This document shows positions 39,869 to 50,183 of a DNA stretch of 64,000 nucleotides, in pieces; within the stretch, counting starts at the first letter, position 1, and each line of letters starts with the position of its first letter. Made by a program: the position numbers and the translations under genes. A model generated the notes under the pieces. The model was not told where the DNA came from. It was given only the letters and a program-made list of their open reading frames with translations, and did not search any database. Source of the stretch: Aldrovandia affinis (lineage: Eukaryota; Chordata; Actinopteri; Notacanthiformes; Halosauridae); contig JAINUG010000110.1 of the NCBI GenBank assembly GCA_029706075.1, forward strand, positions 434,001 to 498,000, written 5' to 3'.

Positions 39869-40528
39869 GATGACGATTAGTATTTTTATGTAGATTTATA
39901 AAGACATTGTAAGACATACAGTGAGTAATGCCGGGAACAGTTTATTGCGACATAGTAGGACGTACAGTGCAGATAAACTGCACTTGAACTTCAGATGGCA
40001 TCGATGTGGGCGGAGCATGATATGATAGCGTTTGAACTATTTCCCGCATGATTTGGCAGCCAGTTCTTGGAATTTGGAGTCCAAGTTATTGAATAGATTC
40101 AATAATCGAAAGGGTTCAAAGTTGTCTCTTTCAACGAGCAGAATGAGACAAGAGGTCGCCCGTTTGAAACCCCAAATTGGAATAAAGCACGCACGAATTA
40201 GTATTTTAAATGTATAGGCTATTCAAAATTATACCAATATAAGCATCGAAGACATGATTTATTTGCATGCATACGTCACTGCAGAGAATGAAAGGTGAAA
40301 TGCAGGGCAACCGTTTCAGGGCACCACGAGACGCGACAAAAAGGGAAATCCAGAAATGTGTCGCTGTAAAATTTGGAGCCATTCTGTCTCTTCCTGAAGT
40401 GACTGCGTCGCATGCCTTTTCCACATTATAGCTGTCGTAAAAGCAATTATAAATGCTGTGGGAGGTTCGCGGGGTATTTACTTTTTATGTACCCCGGTAA
40501 CCTTGCTTCTCTCCGTCACTTTTTAAAC

Positions 40529-40545
40529 TGACCCAAGTTTGAACC
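40529..40545 (-). promoter_or_regulatory. DR5 retinoic acid response element candidate (middle)
   Basis: TGACCC AAGTT TGAACC; on the minus strand GGTTCA-5-GGGTCA. Both halves fit RGKTCA. About 0.78 kb upstream of the predicted cyp26a1 start site. Confidence 0.5.
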
Positions 40546-41188
40546 CGCTGCAATAAATATAGCCTACTTTTTTTCCTTTTTATTTTTAAATAAGGAAATA
40601 TAAGAGAATACTCTCGTATGTTTCGAATAGGGGCAAATGCCTGGTTTAAGCTCAATTATATAACAAGTGTATTAAGTATTGTGGAAATCGGGGTATATCG
40701 CACGCTATAACTAAATTAAAGCAAGTCAATGTTATTTTCAGCCTGCAGATTATACATTTTTGCAAGTTTGTTCATTTTTAGGCTATAGTATCCAATTAGA
40801 CTATGTTAAGCAGACTTTATAACACGTGAATTGTACACTATGCGTGTGTGAACATTTAAAAACATACACATTTTATCAGTAGCGATAGAATACCAACTTG
40901 TATTTACCAACTTGTATTTTGCGCACGGTATCAACACCATGTTTCGGGTCAATCTTATAAACGCTATGCAATTAATCCCGCCCCGGGCATTACACACAGC
41001 ACTCAAGCCACAGTAATGAGTGTAAACTGCGGAATATTTACAACAAAGCACCCTCGATGGTTCCTATTGTGTTGGGGAATTAACACCTTTTCAAAGTTAA
41101 ATGCCAGGATTGTCTAGCTTCTACGGGAGGTAGTATTAAAATGCGCTAATAACAAATGGTTAAGGGTTTGGAGTAGCTTCTCCTTTGT

Positions 41189-41194
41189 GGGCGG
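41189..41194 (+). promoter_or_regulatory. GC box (Sp1-type) of cyp26a1 promoter
   Basis: GGGCGG, 26 bp upstream of the proximal DR5. GC boxes beside the proximal RARE are part of the known CYP26A1 promoter. Confidence 0.55.
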
Positions 41195-41219
41195 AGCGAG
41201 ATGACACCACAATTAAAGA

Positions 41220-41236
41220 TGAACTTTCTGTGAACT
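41220..41236 (-). promoter_or_regulatory. Proximal DR5 retinoic acid response element of cyp26a1
   Basis: TGAACT TTCTG TGAACT; on the minus strand AGTTCA CAGAA AGTTCA. It lies 47 bp upstream of the TATA box. The AGTTCA half-sites and the position match the proximal RARE (R1) of vertebrate CYP26A1, which RAR/RXR uses to induce the gene when retinoic acid rises. Confidence 0.85.
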
Positions 41237-41282
41237 AATTTATCTGGCCAAGGTAACAGGAGGCCGAGACCTGTGGAAAGAG

Positions 41283-41290
41283 TATAAAAA
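41283..41290 (+). promoter_or_regulatory. cyp26a1 TATA box
   Basis: TATAAAAA, 115 bp before the start codon. A start site near 41313 would give an ~85-nt leader. Confidence 0.8.
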
Positions 41291-41390
41291 GGGCGTATAA
41301 ACTTTGAGACTCACCATTAGAGCGCAAACACTTGGGACATCTCTGACAAAGTGTTTTGGTATTCCTCAACTTGTAGTCCTCGGGTATTAT

Positions 41391-41474
41391 ATGAGAAATG
41401 GGTTTGTACACCCTGGTTGCAACGTGTCTCTGCACTCTGGTGCTTCCGATTCTGCTATTTTTAGTTGCAGTTAA
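41391..41474 (+). other. Out-of-frame upstream ORF overlapping the cyp26a1 start
   Basis: An ATG 7 nt upstream of the main start opens 27 codons and a TAA at 41472-41474, in another frame. Its context is weak (T at -3). It is the only ATG between the predicted start site and the main ATG. Confidence 0.6.
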
Positions 41475-43967
41475 ATTGTGGGAAATGTACATGCTTCGTG
41501 GACGTGATCCAAGCTGCCAGCGTCCCCTTCCTCCAGGTACCATGGGCTTGCCGTTCCTTGGCGAGACGCTTCAACTGGTTCTACAGGTAAAGCATCAACT
41601 TTTCAATGCACCGAAATAAATATATGTATGCCACCTGTGCTCCTTGTGCCAATGCCAGCGATATGCACAAATTATAGACAAAATATGATATATGATAGAA
41701 CTATGAAGTCTTTGATGCTCTGTGTTTATCCACAGAATCTAATTGCTTTAGTGAAACTGATATTCTTACCCACGTGTGCTTAAGATAGTAAAAGTAACAA
41801 ATGTTTTTCTTGTCACAGAGAAGAAAATTCCTTCGGATGAAGCGTCAGAAATACGGATTTATTTATAGAACCCATCTCTTCGGCAATCCCACTGTGCGAA
41901 TAATGGGAGCCGAGAATGTGAGGCAGATACTGCTAGGTGAACATAAACTTGTCGCTGTTCATTGGCCGGCGTCTGTGAGAACAATTCTGGGCGCAGACAC
42001 TCTCTCCAATGTGCACGGAGCGCAACACAAAAGCAAGAAAAGGGTAAGTTCAAAGACTGTCTTCCCAGTCCCCTGGGATCATGGATAGCGCAGTCCCACA
42101 CTCATGGCATTTTAGATGACTGTAAATCCTAATTATATCGCAAAATGACAATATGACTTCGTTTTAACATCTTTATTTGCGTTGCGAACCAGTTTACCGT
42201 CTCAGTTGTTTCCCGAATGGCTGTCTTGAAATGTAAATAATCTTATTTTGTAGGCAATGATGAAAGCGTTCTCACGCGAAGCCTTGGAGCACTACATCCC
42301 CGTTATCCGCGAGGAGGTGAGATGCGCGATTAAGGACTGGCTGCACAGCGATTCCTGCGTGCTGGTGTATCCGGAGATGAAGCGGCTCATGTTCCGCATC
42401 GCGATGAGAATTCTGCTTGGGTTCGAGCCCGAACAAATTAAGACGGATGAGCAGGAATTAGTAGAGGCATTTGAAGAGATGATCAAGAACCTATTCTCCC
42501 TCCCCATCGATGTCCCTTTCAGCGGCTTATATCGGGTATGTGCCAAAAGATGCTGTCTCGATGTTAAAGCTGTTGATGCTTTCATTACAAGTGCGTCTTT
42601 GTGCGCTCCATGCTGTTCCGTATTGCGCCACGATTGTCTTCATATCCTGTAATTAAACATGGTCCTTCTTGTTCATTCCACTGTAGGGTCTGAAAGCTCG
42701 CAATTTGATCCATTCAAAAATCGAAGAAAATATAAAGAAGAAGATCCAGGACAGCGGCGACGAAAGAAAACACAAGGATGCGCTCCAGCTGTTAATCGAG
42801 AACTGCAGACGAAGCGAGGAGCCACTTAGCATGCAGGTAATGACGATGTCGTGGTTTTGCATGCATCGCACAGTTGCAGGTCACTTAATCTCTAATGTTC
42901 TTATAGTGTGGGTGTTAAAATACAACTATACTCAAATTCGTAGGAACTCAAGGAGTCTGCAACAGAACTGCTATTAGGCGGTCACGAAACTACGGCCAGC
43001 ACTGCCACTTCCCTGGTGATGTTCCTTGGTCTGAATCAGGATGTGGTACAGCGCGTGAGAGAGGAGCTTCAGGAGACGGTAAGAAAACTTGACCACACTA
43101 TGACCACACAAAACTACTATGTTCGTGCTATGTAACCATTTCTTCCGTCGGTATTTATTTAATTATATTAATTATATTTCCCACAGGAATTATTGGGCGT
43201 GGATTCTCAGGAGAAAACTCTGAACCTAGAGTTGCTGGAACAGCTGAAATATACGGGGTGTGTTATCAAAGAAACGCTGAGGATTAACCCCCCTGTTCCT
43301 GGAGGCTTCCGCGTGGCGCTGAAGACGTTCGAACTTAATGTAAGTTTAAATCACAAGGCATATTCCGTTGTTCGGGTAAAGTTCATTATAGTAACTAACA
43401 ACTTACCTTTGCCATTATTGGGCATCATGTAGGGAACTTATATCCCTGACCACAGACCGTAACATAACTCCCACTTGAGTTGTCAAATGGGATGTAAGAA
43501 CAAAATCACATTTTTACTGAATCACTATCCAGGCAATTTTCAATTTTTGTTGAAGCTGGTTTATTACTGGCGTGTACAGAAAACCCATCCATTTTCCCTC
43601 CTCATTAATGAACTTTTTTTTTGTCCAGGGTTACCAGATTCCGAAGGGATGGAATGTCATTTACAGCATATGTGACACACATGATGTCGCAGATGTGTTC
43701 CCCAACAAGGAAGAGTTTCAGCCAGAACGATTCATGGGCAAATCTCCCGAAGACTCCTCCAGGTTTAACTACATCCCCTTTGGGGGGGGCTCAAGGATGT
43801 GTGTTGGCAAGGAATTTGCAAAAGTCCTTCTGAAGATATTCCTAGTAGAGCTGGTCACAAAATGCAATTGGACCCTGTTGAATGGACCCCCAACTATGAA
43901 AACAGGCCCAACAGTTTACCCAGTGGACAACCTCCCCACAAAGTTCTGCACCTACATTGACAATTAA
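41398..43967 (+). CDS. cyp26a1: Cytochrome P450 26A1, retinoic acid 4-hydroxylase
   Basis: Seven coding exons: 41398-41586, 41819-42043, 42254-42535, 42687-42836, 42944-43078, 43187-43339 and 43629-43967 (TAA). Together they give 1473 nt, 490 aa, close to the usual 490-497 aa. The N-terminal anchor covers residues ~5-27. The I-helix motif is GGHETT (294-299), the ExxR is ETLR (356-359), and the haem loop is FGGGSRMCVG (429-438) with Cys436 as the iron ligand. The enzyme hydroxylates all-trans retinoic acid, mainly at C4, in the ER and sets embryonic retinoic acid boundaries. The start ATG has G at -3 and G at +4, a strong context, unlike the out-of-frame ATG 7 nt upstream. The upstream DR5 elements fit the known retinoic-acid feedback induction. 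It carries one intron (43079-43186) that cyp26c1 lacks. Confidence 0.97.
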
Positions 43968-44282
43968 AGGTCCCCCTCCCAAACAAAAAATGACATACTT
44001 GAGAAATGTTAGCTTGAAAATATGTAAATAATCATATTTAAATATTTTAGATTAACTGGCTGTGTTTTATGTTTTAGTTTTAACTTGTATAGTTGAAAAC
44101 AATAGATATTTATATAAACGTGACAATATTTTTGTAAACAAAAACTTTAAGCACTACATATTAATGGATCTGTCATTTCTTTACAACCTGTAAATGTTAT
44201 GTACATTTGTAATGTAGCTAAGTAGCATTTTGTATCTTGATGCATCTTATTTAAGTTAAACATTACTGTAAAGGCTTTATTT

Positions 44283-44288
44283 AATAAA
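44283..44288 (+). terminator. cyp26a1 poly(A) signal
   Basis: AATAAA, 316 bp after the stop codon, at the end of an AT-rich 3' UTR (43968 to about 44305). Confidence 0.75.
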
Positions 44289-44309
44289 ACTTTTTTGAAG
44301 AAAAAAGCA

Positions 44310-47300
44310 CGATGACTGAGACTGGTTTAAAATGTCTATCTTTTCATCCGACATTTACACAGTGCATCCTCCGCCATAATTCAGTATACTGTACTGACAA
44401 GTGCTGATATTCCATCAGTCTATTCACTGGATTAGCATTTATATCATACCTCTCAATTGTTTGCACTTAAGTCAAGATACAGTGTTAGAAATGACACTGC
44501 AATGTGATAGAATATAACATTTACAGTATACTTAATACATGATTAAGACCAAGCACTATTCATAAAGTCGTGCAACCTCATGACCCTATGCTCACCTGGG
44601 TTTGACTGATTTAGAAAAATACCTTGCAGGGTATCACCTGTGTTACACGAAGTGTTTCTCCGGACACATCAACAACCTACAGGAACCAGAATAAGTCATC
44701 TTGGTCAGCCTCACATTTGAAAGCATGCAATCCAGTGTGTCTGATTATAGAGGTCTAAAGTGTGTAACAGAAGAAAAGAAAAAAAGACACAAAATTAATA
44801 ACACCATTGATTTCTAGCCCAGGAAATATTGAGAAAATAATTAAAGTCCCGGATTTGAGAATTATGGTCAAATTAGAAACACACAAGACAAGACGTTTTG
44901 GCCCAGTTTCAAGAAACGGCAGCAGAAAGTCATTAAAAGGTTAAAATCCCAGAAGCACCAGAAACTGTTGAGAGAAATGTTATAGCTTTGGCATTAGCTC
45001 CACGCGCTGTTGTTATGAAACAGTGGATTATAATGCTGACATGCGTGCAATAAGGCCATCTTATATTTTCATGTATATACATACACATTCACGATCAAAA
45101 ATATGCATTGGTGGTTTTAGACCCAGAATCACAAACTCGAGAGTGCCCGGCTGGGTCTTGTCATATTCGCAGAAGGTATTCCGGCAGAGTTGGTGGCAAA
45201 AGGAAAAGGACATGCTGTAAATAAACCTGAGTTTCACAGCAAAGGACGATATCTCAAGCAGAAGCCGAACGAAGAAAAAGAGGAAGGAGAAGGGGTGGCA
45301 GAGAGTTCACGGAGAAAAAGCGTCTTCGAAGGGTAGGCTGGGCAACATTGAGAACACTGAATGGCGGCGTCTCCCAGCACACAGGGTCATGTGGAAGGGA
45401 CATGTCCTTGCATGACATTGGGAGAACAAGGCGTTCGCAAGGCTGGCAGATGCACCGTTTGGCCATTCCTTGGCCCGTTCTGCAGTCCCTGATTTACACC
45501 CTCCCAGCTCCATGGCTGACACCTTTATGTCCATCCCTCCTATCCCTGCAGGTCCAGCCCGCCGTGATAGATGCAGCTGAACTTTTCCCTCCTATCACCT
45601 TGTAAAGAACGTCCGCCTCACCCATTGTTTAACATCACGGGGGAAAACAAAACTTTTTTTTTCCACAACTCTCAATTACCAGCCATTTTTTTTTGTCCGA
45701 ATTTGCGAGAGCATATACAGAATTTATTACGGCGCAATGAAAGAAGTTTAAAACCCCACTTCTTTTTATTCGGTCCCCCGAGCCGAACATTGTGCCGAGT
45801 AAATCAATGTAATTGCGGCTGGACCTACATTGTTGCAGGACTTGCTTCACACACTGTGCCATTTGTTACTCAGGACAGTAAATTTGAAGTCCCAAGGAGG
45901 AGGAATAAGGGCTACTATTAGGCTCTAAAGTGGGGGTCTGACTTCACCGCTAACACAACAATGGTCCCTAAGGGGAATCACAAGAAAAACGCAAAATACA
46001 CACACTTACTCATTTAAGTGTATGTGGCAAGAAGAGATGAATTCTCTAGGCTGCATGCAGGGGCAGGTGTTCAACATACATACAACACACCTGGATTTAC
46101 AAAACATGTAAACGGTTTCTCTGTCTTTTTTAAAAATACGAGCAAATCATTTGTCTCCATATGGCATGTATAGTGGCATGAACTCATCAATATGGACTCC
46201 ACTAAAAGGTGGATATACCTTTTGTGTTAGGAGGTCAGACCCAAAAGCTGTCCCTGAAATATAAACTCATCTTGCTCTGATGTCAGAGCATTCACCATCT
46301 TCACCTAAACAAACTGCTCTTGACGTCCTGTCCAGTTAAGCACACTGACAGTGTCTTCAGACACACCCTCATGTTCAGTGCCGGCCGCGAGTCAGTCCTA
46401 CCACATGAACTAATCAACTCATTGCCCTGCATCCACAACTGAACAAAATGCCCTCATCCTGCCCAGTTAATCATGAGATTCAGTTTCAGAAACAAACGAC
46501 AAAAAATAAATACATTCATGGCCATGCCCATATCTTAAAACCAAACTAACTCTTTCTTCACCCCCATTCATTTGTGGTCGTTCATTACTTGAACTGCGAG
46601 TCCCCTAACCTCCTAGCTATCAAGCCCTTTAGTAATTTCCTAGTTAAAGTATGCAGCTGCCAATGCTCAGAGGTCTTATAGGTAACATCAACAGCTCCAG
46701 CCAAGCTTATTACAGAGCACAGCAGGCAGAGCAAACAGATGATGATCAGGTAATGGTCTCGTTAATGGCGATATTTTCCCCCCGTTGCAGAAGTGAAAAT
46801 GGGATTTCGACTTCCAGAAAAGTCAATGAACGTGTTCCTAACGTTATTTGCATGTCTGATGCACTCTTGCCCTCCTGTGGAATCATATCAGACCCTTCAA
46901 TACTCTCAATTAGGTTATGTATTAGCAACCAACTGCAATCATTTATAATCAGAAGCTTTTCTGGGGTTCCTGGGGTCAGTCAAAGTTCAATGATAAAAAG
47001 ACACGACACAGCAGTGACATGATATTGTCCATTTCTCGTCTACCTTGAGAAATAGGAAATCTTACATGTGCACATCTGATTCATTATGTATATATATATA
47101 TATATATATATATTTTATACTCATAGTGGCCACTCATGATTTAGGTAACCCTTGAATATTTCAGGATTTAAAAAAAAATAGTGGCAGATATTCTCAATTA
47201 ATTAAAGGCATCTTCATTTATTTTCACACAGTGAACTATTTTTGCTGTGTTTTTGTTGTCGGCACAGTTAATATGATGAGGAGAAAGCTTACAAAAGATG

Positions 47301-47730
47301 TAGAAGTCCAATTCATTTGGTCTGAAACATTGCTGTCAAAACTGAAAGAAATGTAGCATGTAAGGCAATGCTAAGTACATGCTAAGTCCAAGGCAGTACT
47401 GCACAAAAGATAATTAATTAACTATTTCTATTTGATAGTTTTTTCCAGATCATTAAAAGAGGTCCTGGTTATAATAATGAGGTAAAACAGGCCGGTAGTA
47501 AAATGATGAAGCCAAAAGACTCTGTTCATGAATCCATGCACCTCACAGCAAACAGAAAACGGTACGAGGTACAGAAAGTCAACCTTGTGCCCCATTGGTC
47601 TGACATCTCCTATGTGGCTTAACACTGCATTGCTTAGGTTTGAATCCCATGATGCTTGTTACTGTACTGTAATGGCAGCAGGGTATGGCCCATTTGCTCT
47701 ACAAATACACAAAAACCAATAGGTCCAAGC
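44310..47730. other. Non-coding region downstream of cyp26a1
   Basis: No gene recognised. Two stretches, about 45560-45920 and 46650-47000, have mixed, non-repetitive composition with several transcription-factor-like motifs: CATTGT (SOX-type) at least three times in the first, and octamer ATTTGCAT at 46846-46853 in the second. Both contain open frames of 116-123 codons without family resemblance. A (TA)n run lies at 47087-47113. Confidence 0.4.
47087..47113. repeat. (TA)n microsatellite
   Basis: About 13 TA units, uninterrupted. Confidence 0.9.
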
Positions 47731-47784
47731 TAAATGTTATTTGGAGGGAGGCACTGGATTTTGAACTTGAGTGCTCAGAGTTTG

Positions 47785-47986
47785 AATCCAAGGTGGGCTT
47801 GTAACGCAAAGGTTGCAGGTTCGATCCCAGGTGGGGCACTGCCGTTGTACCCTTGAGCAAGGTACTTAACCTGAATTGCTTCAGTAAATATCCAGCTGTA
47901 TAAATGGATTGTATGTAAAGAAATGTGAAACTGTGTAAGTCGCTCTGGATAAGAGCGTCTGCTAAATGCCTGTAATGTAATGTAAC
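47785..47986 (+). mobile_element. tRNA-derived SINE, family 2, with L2-type 3' end
   Basis: A tRNA B-box region (GGTTGCAGGTTCGATCCCA, near 47810) is followed by the body shared with 38005-38190. The 3' end, GTAAGTCGCTCTGGATAAG then AGCGTCTGCTAAATGCC, closes with three TGTAA units (47971-47985). TGTAA tails and this stem-loop are the hallmark of SINEs mobilised by the eel UnaL2 / fish L2-clade LINEs. The A-box half of the head is replaced or eroded. Confidence 0.88.
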
Positions 47987-48039
47987 ATGGGTGTCTATAA
48001 AGTACATAATAACAATGACATAAGGAAACGTTTAAAAAT

Positions 48040-48360
48040 GTTCTGACTCCAGAGTGGGTCAGCCAGTACAGGTACTCACTACAGGCATAGGCTAAGCCCT
48101 ACAGCCTAGACATCGCTTGTTCAATTCTGGGCTATGGCATTTGTCATCTGCAACCAGGAATCCGCAGCAGTGTAACACAATCAGCTTTGTCCCATCGGGA
48201 TAAATCAGCCAATTTCTTGGGTTACTGCTGCATCAGCACCCCCTAGCTACCAACCTGGCACCTACATGATACCAGTTGTCAGTGAGAGATGCACCTATCC
48301 TCCAATTAGCGCTATCTCTCCTGTAGTACAATGTAGTATGTAAAATCATCACTGGCTGGT
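48040..48360 (+). repeat. Dispersed repeat, family 3 (possible SINE)
   Basis: Head AGAGTGGGTCAGCCAGTACA resembles 52449-52490. The 3' half (TGCTGCATCAGCACC, GGCACCTACATGATACC, CCAGTTGTCA, near 48228-48290) is repeated at 54215-54300. GTTCAATTCTGG near 48119 is B-box-like. Family unnamed. Confidence 0.6.
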
Positions 48361-49149
48361 GGGCGGGTGCTAATGTCATAGTGGTAAGTAAGGGCAAGTG
48401 CCTATTTCAAAAATGTTAGAAACATTGTGAAAAATTATGAAAGTAATATTACATCTTTCTACAGAATTATATCTTATGATCAGAAACAATACGATGATCA
48501 TAATATGATTATACGATGATCAACAATACATCAATGTTTTCACAAAAAGAACATTCTTTTGTCTCGTCCAATGCATATAAAATCTCAACCAAAACATTTT
48601 CAACGTAGAAAATGCTGCACATACGTCCTAGTTTCAAACTACACTATGAAGAAAGGACAACTATCCAGAGAACAATACATCACTATTATGAACACATATA
48701 AGACCACAGGCTAAAATTAACAATTACTTTTTTTCTGTTAGCACGACATGTATTGACACTCATCATTTTAATACTGTATGGAGCTACTTGATGTGTTCTT
48801 ATCATTTATAATAGCGTTACTATGCAGAGACATATATAAAATAATGATGATTATGATTAATTATGATTAAAAGCAGTTGCAAGCAATAACAATGGGTTTG
48901 TTAACAGCGTTTTTGATGCAAATCACAAATTGTGATCTAAAATGGTAACTGTTAAGCAGATAGCAGAATTGACAGCAGGTAAGGACGACATCACTGTGAA
49001 ATTAACAAATGTGTATAATACTGTCATTCCGGTAATATAACAATAAAGTATAACGTTTATTGTGTAGCAGTCTGAAGCAAGGATATAGTACACTGTTTTG
49101 TTATGCACTACTGATGATGGTTGAAATATTCTTACAAGTGGTACATATA

Positions 49150-50181
49150 CACTATATGGCCAAAAGTCAGTGGACACCTGACCATCACACCTATATGAGC
49201 TTGTTGGATATCCCATTCTAAAACCATGGGCATTAATATGGAGTTGGACCCCCCTTTGCGGCTATGACAGCTGCCACTCTTCTGGGAAGGCTTTCCACAA
49301 GATTTTGGAGTGTGTCTGTGGGAATTTGTGCCCATTCAGCCAAAAGAGCATTTGTGAGGTCAGGCACTGATGTTGGATGAGAAGGCCTGGCTCGCAATCG
49401 GCGTTCTAATTCCTCCCAAAGGTGTTCAATGGGGTTGAGGTCAGGGCTCTGTGCAGGCCAATCGAGTTCCTCCACACCAAACTCGTCTAACGGTGTCTTT
49501 ATGGACCTCGCTTTGTGCACTGGGGCACAGTCATGCTGGAACAGCAAAACGGCCTTCCCCAAACTTTTGCCACAAAATTGGAAGCGCCCAATTGGCTAAG
49601 ATGACGTCGTATACTGTAGTGTTCTCCTGGCATCCGCCAAACGCAGATTCGTCCATCAGACTGCCAGATAGTGAAGCGTGATTCATCACTCCAAAGAACA
49701 CGTTTCCACTGCTCCAGAGTCCAGTTGCGGCATGCTTTACACCACTCCAGCCAACGCTTGGCATTGCGCATGGTGATGTGAGGCTTGTGTGCAGCTGCTC
49801 GGCCATGGAAACCCATTCCATGAAGCTCCCGATGCACAGTTGTTGTGGCCCCGCTCTGTGAGTTTGCGTGTTCTACCACTTCGTGGCTGAGCTGTTGTTG
49901 CTCCTAGGCGCTTCCACTTCACAATAATAGCACTTACAGTTGACCAGGGCACATCTTGTAGGGCAGAAATTTCACAAACTTGTAGCAAAGGGGGCATCCT
50001 ATGACAGTGCCACGTTTAAAGTCACTGAGCTCTTTACGAACCATTCTGAATTTTATATGTTTGTCTATGGAGATTGCATGGCTATGTGCTGGATTTTATG
50101 CACCTGTTGGCAATGGGTGTGGCTGAAACACCTGAACTCAATAATTAGTAGGGGTGTCCACTGACTTTTGGCCATATAGTG
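49150..50181 (-). mobile_element. Tc1-like DNA transposon, internally deleted
   Basis: Flanked by TA on both sides (49148-49149 and 50182-50183). The 29-bp terminal inverted repeats, starting CACTATATGGCCAAAAGTCA, are identical at both ends. At 1032 bp it is shorter than the usual ~1.2-1.6 kb because parts of the transposase gene are missing. Confidence 0.93.
49233..50056 (-). pseudogene. Tc1-like transposase, broken by deletions and frameshifts
   Basis: Read on the minus strand. The start MVRKELSDFKRGTVIG lies near 50046. Helix-turn-helix pieces (PWSTVSAIIVKWKRLG) follow at about 49950-49900, then the DDE region (LEQWKRVLWSDESRFTIWQSDG) near 49700-49650 and the C-terminal block DWPAQSPDLNPIEHLWEELE near 49460-49400, ending GGPTPY. 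At least two frame changes occur (around 49870 and 49555). Parts of the DNA-binding linker and of the region after the first DDE aspartate are absent. It cannot encode an active enzyme. Confidence 0.9.
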
Positions 50182-50183
50182 TA

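Larger units (their letters stand above)
36017..41282. other. cyp26c1-cyp26a1 intergenic region
   Basis: About 5.3 kb from the cyp26c1 stop to the cyp26a1 TATA box. It holds the cyp26c1 3' UTR, one SINE copy (38005-38190), a TA/TG microsatellite (39831-39868) and the four DR5 motifs annotated separately. The part from about 38560 to 41280 is free of recognised mobile elements. Confidence 0.7.
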
